This document shows, piece after piece, positions 1-64,000 of a stretch of 64,000 nt of DNA; positions within the stretch are counted from its first letter, which is position 1; each line of letters begins with the position of its first letter. Source of the stretch: Buxus sempervirens (lineage: Eukaryota; Streptophyta; Magnoliopsida; Buxales; Buxaceae); NCBI GenBank assembly GCA_947561395.2, contig OX387185.1, positions 24,309,866 to 24,373,865 of the forward strand. The letters are read 5' to 3'. Below the pieces are notes generated by a model, which searched no databases, had not been told where the DNA came from, and worked only from the letters and a program-made list of their open reading frames with translations. A program made the translations under genes and the position numbers.

Positions 1-134
1 ACTCCTCAAGAGCCTTCTTTTTCTTACCATCTAATCTCCCAAAAGTTTCCTTATTCCAATCCTTGATGTTATTTTTAATCTTCCTCAACCCCCTCATGAA
101 CGAATGGTCAGCCCATCCTAAAGCACCACTCTAT
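1..134 (-). mobile_element. L1-type LINE ORF2 fragment, cut by window edge
   Basis: The reverse strand translates without a stop into a segment beginning WADHSFMRGLRKIKN and containing DWNKETFGRL. This matches the linker between endonuclease and reverse transcriptase in the other L1 copies here (for example KSWNKETFGRL at about 53870-53900 on +). Homology ends near base 134 and the element continues past base 1. It is antisense to the host gene. It could be part of a longer insertion lying mainly upstream. Confidence 0.8.
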
Positions 135-1606
135 TGATTATGTCCTCGATAAATCGCCATATTTTGCAATTAATTGCTAGTCACTGATTAACCTTGATTA
201 ATCCCGATTCATGATTATCTTTCAATGGAGTACCCTTTTCTGGGGTTTTGGGTGTCGATTAATCGTTAATACCCGCGATTAATCATGAGATCATAAATTT
301 TCAAAATTCTGGTTTTTCTAATGATCCAAAACCAAACAACTCAAAACCTAAACTAATCCAACATTATTCTAAATTCAGAATCACATCATAACATTATCAA
401 AAACATCTAGAAATCATTTTTTATCAAATTATCCATGCCAAATCATATAATCGTTCATTAAAAAAGCCATTTTTCATGCTTATAATACAAAAGAACAGAA
501 TATGTTCATATTTGCTCATTAGAAATTGATTCATCTCTAAGATTTGTTATTGTTCTCATGTTTTTCATCATATTAGATTCACAAAACACAAACAAGACAA
601 TCATTAACAGCCTAGAATTGAGCTATCATGCTATCAAAAGTGGAATAACACTACCTACCTTAACCTATTGTGTTCCAATATGCCAAACTCTTAGAAATAC
701 ATGTAGGGTTGCTCCTTCTTCCCTTTTGCCCACATGCCTGCAACCCTCCCAAAGTCCAAAAGGAAACCCCCACGTGAGAACAAGTTGAATTTATATGGGA
801 AATCCTATTTTAACCCTATGCTTTGGGACTTAATCTTAACCCTCATCTTTTTAGATTATTTTAATCTAAACTATGGTCCTATGAGTGTGCAACTAGAAAT
901 CTCCCTACTCTTCCTCCCATGATCAGCTTCCTCATTGTAGAAGGTTGACTAATCAAGGTTTGACCTTGGTTAAGTTCTCAAATTTGACCAAGTCCTTACT
1001 ATGTTTATTTACATCCTTTTAAACCTTATGACACAGGTATCTACAATCTTTGGAAAACTTGTGATTATTGTTTCCTCTCACGCATCACTAAATCTCTCAT
1101 CTTGGTGGCAGAAATGCCACGCCTCTGCTGTAGTTTGTGATGTAAAAGAGAAAAGGCCTGATGAAGAGAATCTTTCGAGGATTATAATATAATAATAAAC
1201 ATCCTAGTCTTATAAAACAAGTTATTACTGTCAAATAGGTAGAGGTGCTATGAAGTGAAGTGAGTGTCTCCAACTACTGATAGTGGACCACCTGTTGCTG
1301 CATCAATGTTAAAGTGTTGTGATTATGCAATGCATATGGTTTTTGTTATCTAGACTTTTATGGGCTATTCCTCTGTATCTTAAGGCATATGACATAGGCT
1401 ACAACTAATAGACAATTGGGATAATCTGATTGCTGTTGATTTTGGATGGTCATGCCAGAGTTGATGCATCATTGCTCTGATCAAAGCCTTTGGTACTCTT
1501 GGAAAAGTTTTTTGTTCACTCTACCATTCAACAGATGTAGTTCATTGAATATTCTTGCTCAATATCATCATTATATTGATTCTGATTCATTTTTTTGTCA
1601 TTGCAG
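135..1606 (+). other. Non-coding, AT-rich; presumed upstream intron of PRP40C
   Basis: No supported gene is seen here. Bases 180-295 contain several GATTAATC and CGATTAATC motifs, possibly the remains of a small repeat. The stretch ends in a pyrimidine-rich 3' splice site (TTGCAG at 1601-1606). Short ORFs at 558-922 and 1001-1192 show no family signature. Confidence 0.5.
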
Positions 1607-58541
<56,935 letters not shown>

Positions 58542-59589
58542 GTATGCATACAGTTTTTCTGTGCTATGTAATTAAACATTGATTATTTTTAACTGCTTAT
58601 GGTAAGGGATTTTGAGTGGATATTTTAATTTGATGGTGGAATGAGTTGAAATTCTGGTTTTTTCTTGAATATATATGATTTAAGTAACCTTGCTCTGAAA
58701 TCCAATTTGAAAGTTTATATGCAGTGTAAAAGACATGCTTCTTATCATCTTCATATAGACTATAAGAAAGTTAGGTCTCTTTGAGACTTGTTGCAGTTTA
58801 AAATTTGTATAGTCCATGTGATTGCGACCAGTTATCTAGTTGAAATATAATACTGATGTAGATTAGTAATGATGTAGAGTTTACATGTTGATATTGCCTC
58901 TGATCTAATGTTCTAGAATGTTCTTTTTTTTTCCTTTAGTAATTCACTGCCTTTCTAACTCTGCAGGAATTTGTAATTTTATTTAGTTTTAGCATAAATA
59001 AAGAGAGTATTCAAACTTAATCTTCGTGCTTTGAAACTTATTCCTTGCACTTGGGTTATCTAGAGGCTTTATAGTGGAGGCAAGTGGCAGAACTCTTATA
59101 AAGTTTATAAGAGGTATGCAGAAGAATCTTTTAAGGCTCAAACCCTAATTTGGCATATTATAGATGATGTGGGGCATACTTGTGAGCTGGCATACTTTGT
59201 GAGGTTGCGTAATTTAGTTTTGAGTATAATCTGGATTTTTTTGTTTGTTTTGCGGCTTTTTATTATTGGTGTCAGGTTTTATTTATGTATCTCTTTAATA
59301 TTTTAGTTTGGGATTATTGGTCAAAAAACTTAAGGGGGTCTAAGCCATTAGGGTTGAGCATTATTTGTCTATAAATAAGAATGTAATGGTTCTTTTGGGG
59401 GACTTTTTTTCTCTACGGCATTGAAGTTTCTAGAAACTTTTGCTTTAGGGGTTTTGTGATGTAACCATATCTGAGGTGTGATGCCGAGGAATCGTAGGTG
59501 TGATGCCCAATTTCGAGTTACTGTCCACAATAATGTTCACATGGGTTACTGCGTAATACTGTTCTCAGGGTTTTCTTCTACATCAATTT

Positions 59590-59601
59590 TGGTATTAGAG
59601 C
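59590..59601 (+). promoter_or_regulatory. Primer-binding site of second Gypsy element
   Basis: TGGTATTAGAGC, one base from the initiator-Met complement, four bases after the presumed LTR end. Confidence 0.75.
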
Positions 59602-59997
59602 GAGGCAGAACATGTGCACGCATTCCGGAAGATCATATAAAGGAAGATTGATAGATGATGAGCTAGATGAAAGGTTTTTTTGTTTACAGGATGCAGCAAC
59701 TACATGACGTTAGGACTCTATTGAGTGACCCAGAAGGTCAATTTTCTTAAGGAAATGGTGGTTAGATGGCTAGTACTCAAGGAGAAAAATCCAAGGTTGA
59801 TAAAAGTTGAGCGGAAAGAACAATGATGATCAAGATGGAGAATAAGGAGGACAGCGAGCAAATCCTCCTCCTCTGCAGCAGAATGGAACTCCTCAAGGCC
59901 GTGGATTACTTGAGAGTCTGAGACTCATATTTGGCTGGACTAGAGATGTATTTGAGCAGTCACCATATGATACTGCTTGAGATATTACAAAGAAGGT

Positions 59998-60520
59998 CAG
60001 AATGGTTCTTCCTGATGTTGAAGGAAAGGTGAATTCTGTGTTATTTAATGATTGGCTTTCTTTTGTTGAAGATTATTTTGATTGCTATGGCATGACGGAT
60101 GAACGAAGAGTAAGGTTTGCCAAAATTAAAGTTACAGGTTTTGCAAAATTTTGGTGGACTAATATTGAAGATGGTATAATAAGATCGGTGCAACCACCAA
60201 TAAGCACATGGTTCATATGCTTAGACAAAGCATATGCGGAGCATCACCCACCACTTATCATAAAAAAATTGTGCAAGAAATTAGTTAATCTAAATCAGGG
60301 CAGCATTGTCAGTGGCGGAGCATATGAGGAAAATTGATGAGCTTAAGATCTGAAGTCTAGTTGTAGAACTCTTGCCAAACCTTGACTCAGTTCAAAAATG
60401 GTTTAAGGGTTGATATAGGGCGAGAATTGCTTAGGCAGCCACTATACGATGTGAAGCATGCTTTCCAAGTGGCACTTGACATGGAGGACTATTTGGCATA
60501 CCCATTAATTGAGAAGTATA
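59998..60520 (+). pseudogene. Gag fragment of second Gypsy element
   Basis: The segments NDWLSFVEDYFDCYGMTDER, RRVRFAKIKVTGFAKFWWTN and PPISTW match the conserved capsid core of plant Ty3/Gypsy gag. After a frameshift near 60310, TIRCEACFPSGT-type sequence near 60450 corresponds to the usual DAFQVALDMEDYL region. Stops and frameshifts are frequent. Confidence 0.8.
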
Positions 60521-61013
60521 GGGATTTGAGACATCAATAAATAAGTATAGCAATGTGAATTGTGGTACAAAGGCGGAAACTTGGCGGCCCTTCAACCGAT
60601 CAAATAGATCACATGTTCCTTCCAACGTGGCTGATTCTATAGGAACGGGTACAGTAAGCACAAAATCCAATTGGAGGCAATAGGAGATTTGCTACAACTG
60701 TGGGGAGTTGGGCATATGGCTTATCAATATGCTAAAAAAAAATGGGTTGCACGTTGTGTTAGGAAGAAGAGCAACTGCAAAAGGAGGCCAATGAAGAGAC
60801 TTCATTCAATTATAGAGTATATACCAGGGATGAGTTGGAGGAAGGTTGGAGGATACTTTTTTTCCTTTCTATGGTTATGCAAATTTTAGCAACTCGTAAA
60901 GTAGAGCAAAAAGAGTGGTGACATCCTTTTATTTTTCAGATATTAGTTCGATGTGGAGATCAAGCTAAAATGCTCATTTTAACAAGGGTGCTACATGAAT
61001 GTGGTGTCTGAAT

Positions 61014-61596
61014 TAGGACTGTCAACATGTCGAATACAGATGGGGTCTACCTCGATCCATATTCGAATCAATATGAAATACCTATATTTGAATTCTACCG
61101 ATATCCGATCAGATATTGGTCTTATAGTCCATTTTCAAATTCGTATATGAGTCTTTATTTCAAATTTGATTAAATTTTAAATTTATTTTTTTAATTAGGA
61201 ACAGTTCAGAATGGTTGAACCGTTGTTATCTCTTAAGGAGGCAAAGGAGGGGCTTTTATAGGGGAAATCAGCCAATTTCCTGTATAAAAGGAAGAGACTT
61301 GTCTCTTCCAACTGTCTAATATATGTATTATATTAAATATATTAAATAAAGAGATAAAAGAAATGTTTTAAACATGTTTTTTGTGAAAAAAATTTAAAAT
61401 ACAATTTTTAAATATTTATTTATCCAAACATATTCGGTCGAATATGAGTAAATTCATATTTGAATTCGAATTTATTTGAATGTTAAAATCTTAAACTGTA
61501 TTCTATTCGATAGATACAAATGAACATCCGTATTCAAGCAATTAGATCTAATATGGGTTGAGTTTGGATATGGAATTCAACCCATTGACAGCCCTA
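61014..61596. mobile_element. hAT-type MITE (583 bases)
   Basis: The ends are TAGGACTGTCAA and, inverted, TAGGGCTGTCAA, the hAT MITE consensus. The 8-base flanks GTCTGAAT (61006-61013) and GTCGAAAT (61597-61604) match at 6 of 8. The interior is AT-rich with many TATTCGAAT- and GAATATGAA-like subterminal motifs. It is inserted in the decayed Gypsy element. Confidence 0.85.
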
Positions 61597-62159
61597 GTCG
61601 AAATCCACTGTTGATAGCCTTAAGCTTTTGGTTGAGTGACACCCTTAACCTAACAATGTAGATCAGATTGATGATACCTCTCTTCTGGTAACTTGATATT
61701 GTCTTGTATCTTTTGCCTAATTGCTTGTGGTATTTACAATGATTTTATATTATGTGATGTGATTCCCATAAATCTCATGCATATCCTTCTCGGATGACCT
61801 TGGCTCTATGATTGGGATGCATGAAACTGTGAGAAAGAATACACTTAGGCTTTGTGTTTAGAAGGAAAACAATTGTCTTGAAGCTCATATCTGATAAAGT
61901 ATGAGGAACCAAAGCCAAAGCATATTGAAAGTAAGAAGACGCCTCTCTGTATACCATCAAGGAAGCAGTTTGAAATAGAGTAAGGAACCTAATGTTATTT
62001 ATAATAGCTATTCCTTCAGAGATACGGAAGTTGCTGCTCTAGTATAACCCCAGAAGAGTTGCCTTATGAACTCCCTCTATGCATGGTATTCTACACGTAG
62101 TTGATCTTATACTGGGGTCTAAATTGTCTAATCTTACAGCATACCATATGAACCTAAGT

Positions 62160-62610
62160 GAGCATGCTGAGATAAAAATGCAAGTCGAAGAGTTGCTATC
62201 TAAAGGGCTTTATTCATAGCAATTTAAGCCCAGGTGATGTCCTTGCTTTACTTACACCAAAAAAGATGGTACTTGGTGTATGTGTGTTGATAGTTCTGCT
62301 ATCAGAAAATTTACCATCAAATACCAGTTTCATATCCCAAGACTTGATGATATGCGAGGCATGATGGCTGGTTCTATTATTCTTTCGAAATTAGACTTGA
62401 AGAGCAGATGTCATGAAATATGCATAAGGCCTGCAGATGAGCGGTAGATAGCATTTAAGAAAAAAGATAGGCTCTACGAGTGGCTGGTTATGGCATTTGG
62501 TCTCTTCAATACTCCTAGCATATCCGTGCATTTTATGGCTTAGGTATTTCAGCCTTTCTTTGGTTACTTTTCGATTGTTTGTTTTGATGATATTTTAATC
62601 TTCCAATAAG
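62160..62610 (+). pseudogene. Reverse transcriptase fragment of second Gypsy element
   Basis: VEELLSK, TPKKDGTWCMCVDSSAI, IPRLDDMRGMMAGS, SKLDLKSRCHE, YEWLVMAFGLFNTPS and CFDDILIF follow the normal Ty3/Gypsy RT order. FDD of the catalytic box is retained, but TAG codons at about 62445 and 62541 break it. Confidence 0.85.
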
Positions 62611-62620
62611 ACCAAGGATG

Positions 62621-64000
62621 ATACAAGTGATTCTGATTATTTTTATTTTTTCATGATAATATTATGTTAAATTTCTTTTATTTAATGTCTATAAATGCAT
62701 GTGAGATGTTTATTGTTTATGAGATGTATGTGTGAGCTTTATGGAAGAACACTTGAATGATTTGTAAATGAAAAAATTAGTGCATATGACATTGCTTTAT
62801 ATGAGAACATTGCATGGGATTGCATATACCCTATGAGAGAGTAAGGTATGAGGATCTAGGATCCAATAGTCACCAATAACTCTATAGATCGAGTAAGGTG
62901 TGGCTGTTAGGGCCCAATAGTCACCGCGAACCTGATATATCATTGGTTATCCCTACATTTCATGGTTAGGGCATCTAAAGTACCCAAGACCTAGCTTATA
63001 AGATGTAGATGTGATTTGGGAGCCTAAACTTGAGATTTAGTCAGAGAATGCGACTAGATGTGACCGTACCATGTTATGGAATTGGGCAGTCACATGGATG
63101 TTTGGGACATTTGTAGTTGTATTTCCCTTTTTGACATTGTTATGCTACAAATACGGAATAATAATATTATAGCAATTCATCGAATTTAAGTTGTGACTGC
63201 AATTCTCTCCTTACATGGAAATTAAACATTGCATGTGAACCTACACTATTGTATCAATTTAAAGATGAAGGATTTAATTCAATTAAAATCATGAGACTTG
63301 CACACTAAAATTTTATAAAAAGTATATTAAAAAATCTGCCGAATTTTTGAAAATAAATCAATATTTAATAAATCCAAATAATCTAATGTATTAATAATTA
63401 ATAAAGTGCCTATAAATAAAACTCAGTTTAAATGAAATAACTACAATTCCAACAAAAAATTCCTATCAACTAAATAAAATCCTTAGCTAATTTAAGTAGA
63501 CGTGTCTCAACGCTCTAATACGTTGATCCATATGTAGTCTATTGTCCCAAACCCTGATTTCACTTGTATATTGTAAAATATAGGGATGAGCAACGCTTAG
63601 TCGGCAATATTCCACAGACTTGGATCTGGTTGAAAACCTAAGACATGTAGAATAGGCAAACACAAAATAAATAGTTCATTTGTCATAGTATAATAATTTA
63701 TGCTAGAATGAACCATAGGATGCATGCATGTCCTAAAATAACCTTGTAAGTGCTATGCCACACAATTCACTAACTCATGCACAACAAATATGCAATGCAT
63801 GTGATGTGTCTTGGAGTACCTTGGATAGCACATACTTCAAACTATAAAGTCCTCCCCCATAACGCTTGGACAAAGTATTCTACATATACAATGCATTTTT
63901 ACGGGCTTTCAACCGATCAAATCATAATGCCAAACCACTATTTTTGGAAAGAGAAATATACTTGTGAATTTCCCAAACATCCCTACAAGAGCCCTACTCC
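62621..64000 (+). other. Intron or flank, no gene seen
   Basis: AT-rich. AATAGTCACC occurs twice (about 62867 and 62917) in a slightly GC-richer stretch (62830-63120) that could be LTR-derived, but no partner copy or priming site is visible. No further PRP40C exon was found before the window ends. Confidence 0.4.

Larger units (their letters stand above)
58870..62620 (+). mobile_element. Decayed Ty3/Gypsy retrotransposon, 3' part missing
   Basis: A probable 5' LTR ends CTACATCA at 59585. TGATGTAG at 58870 (or 58854) is a possible start, matching inverted ends. A primer-binding site TGGTATTAGAGC lies at 59590. Gag-like sequence follows at about 59840-60520, then a reverse transcriptase fragment at about 62160-62610. 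RNase H and integrase are absent from the window. A hAT-type MITE sits between gag and RT. It is the same sense as PRP40C, in the intron after the FF3 exon. Confidence 0.7.

Noticed and set aside
1595-1606. Frame open to 1595 as a start for the first exon
   Set aside because: There is no ATG, and these bases form the polypyrimidine tract and AG of a 3' splice site.
62830-63120. Possible LTR around repeated AATAGTCACC
   Set aside because: No second copy, priming site or coding partner is visible in the window.

Overview
This window is nuclear DNA from a flowering plant. The evidence is a spliced gene with clear GT-AG introns, AT-rich introns, plant-type L1 retrotransposons whose ORF1 carries a DUF4283-like region, and Ty3/Gypsy elements primed by initiator-Met tRNA. 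Very long introns full of nested retroelements suggest a large-intron dicot or magnoliid-type genome rather than a grass, but the species cannot be read from this sequence.

One host gene spans almost the whole window on the + strand. It encodes pre-mRNA-processing protein 40C (PRP40C, related to animal TCERG1/CA150), a splicing and transcription-elongation coupling factor with two WW domains and a row of FF domains. Ten coding exons (1607-58541) are visible and join in one open frame of 660 codons. The 5' exon(s) and the remaining FF exons lie outside the window. Introns range from 82 bases to about 25.5 kb, and the large ones (2484-18590, 23465-49006, 50678-58397, and 58542 to the end) hold nearly all of the mobile DNA.

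Layout: 1-134, L1 fragment (-). 1607-2483, two exons with the Pro-rich N-terminal region and WW1. 2484-18590, intron with a small MITE (4142-4304), a GGT-rich tract, an unidentified degenerate coding tail (about 7580-8225, -), a near full-length L1 (about 8923-16058, -), a doubled hairpin (16141-16326), an RTE-type LINE relic (about 16975-17830) and a 47-base L1-like tail insertion. 18591-23464, four exons with WW2, an acidic linker and the start of FF1. 23465-49006, the giant intron: L1 3' fragments (-), a large non-coding LTR element (25805-32623, -) split by a 1.47-kb hAT-type element with gene-like cargo (29095-30561), then an old LINE cut open by a Ty3/Gypsy element (35864-43928) that has its own L1 in gag (36578-39520), the old LINE continuing to about 47340 with another L1 inside it (44546-45014). 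49007-50677, three exons with the rest of FF1, FF2 and the start of FF3. 50678-58397, intron with a 5.4-kb L1 (+). 58398-58541, FF3 exon. 58870-62620, a decayed Ty3/Gypsy element carrying a 583-base hAT-type MITE.

No element in the window looks capable of autonomous movement: every ORF inspected carries stops, frameshifts or substituted catalytic residues. Several insertions keep exact target-site duplications, so the order of events can be read directly. I found no tRNA, rRNA or CRISPR feature and no clear sign of a new biological system. The most notable points are the nested insertion record, two L1 types (with and without RNase H) side by side, an exon that opens with a perfect 5' splice-site consensus, a hAT-like element with captured-gene features, and a large non-coding LTR element.
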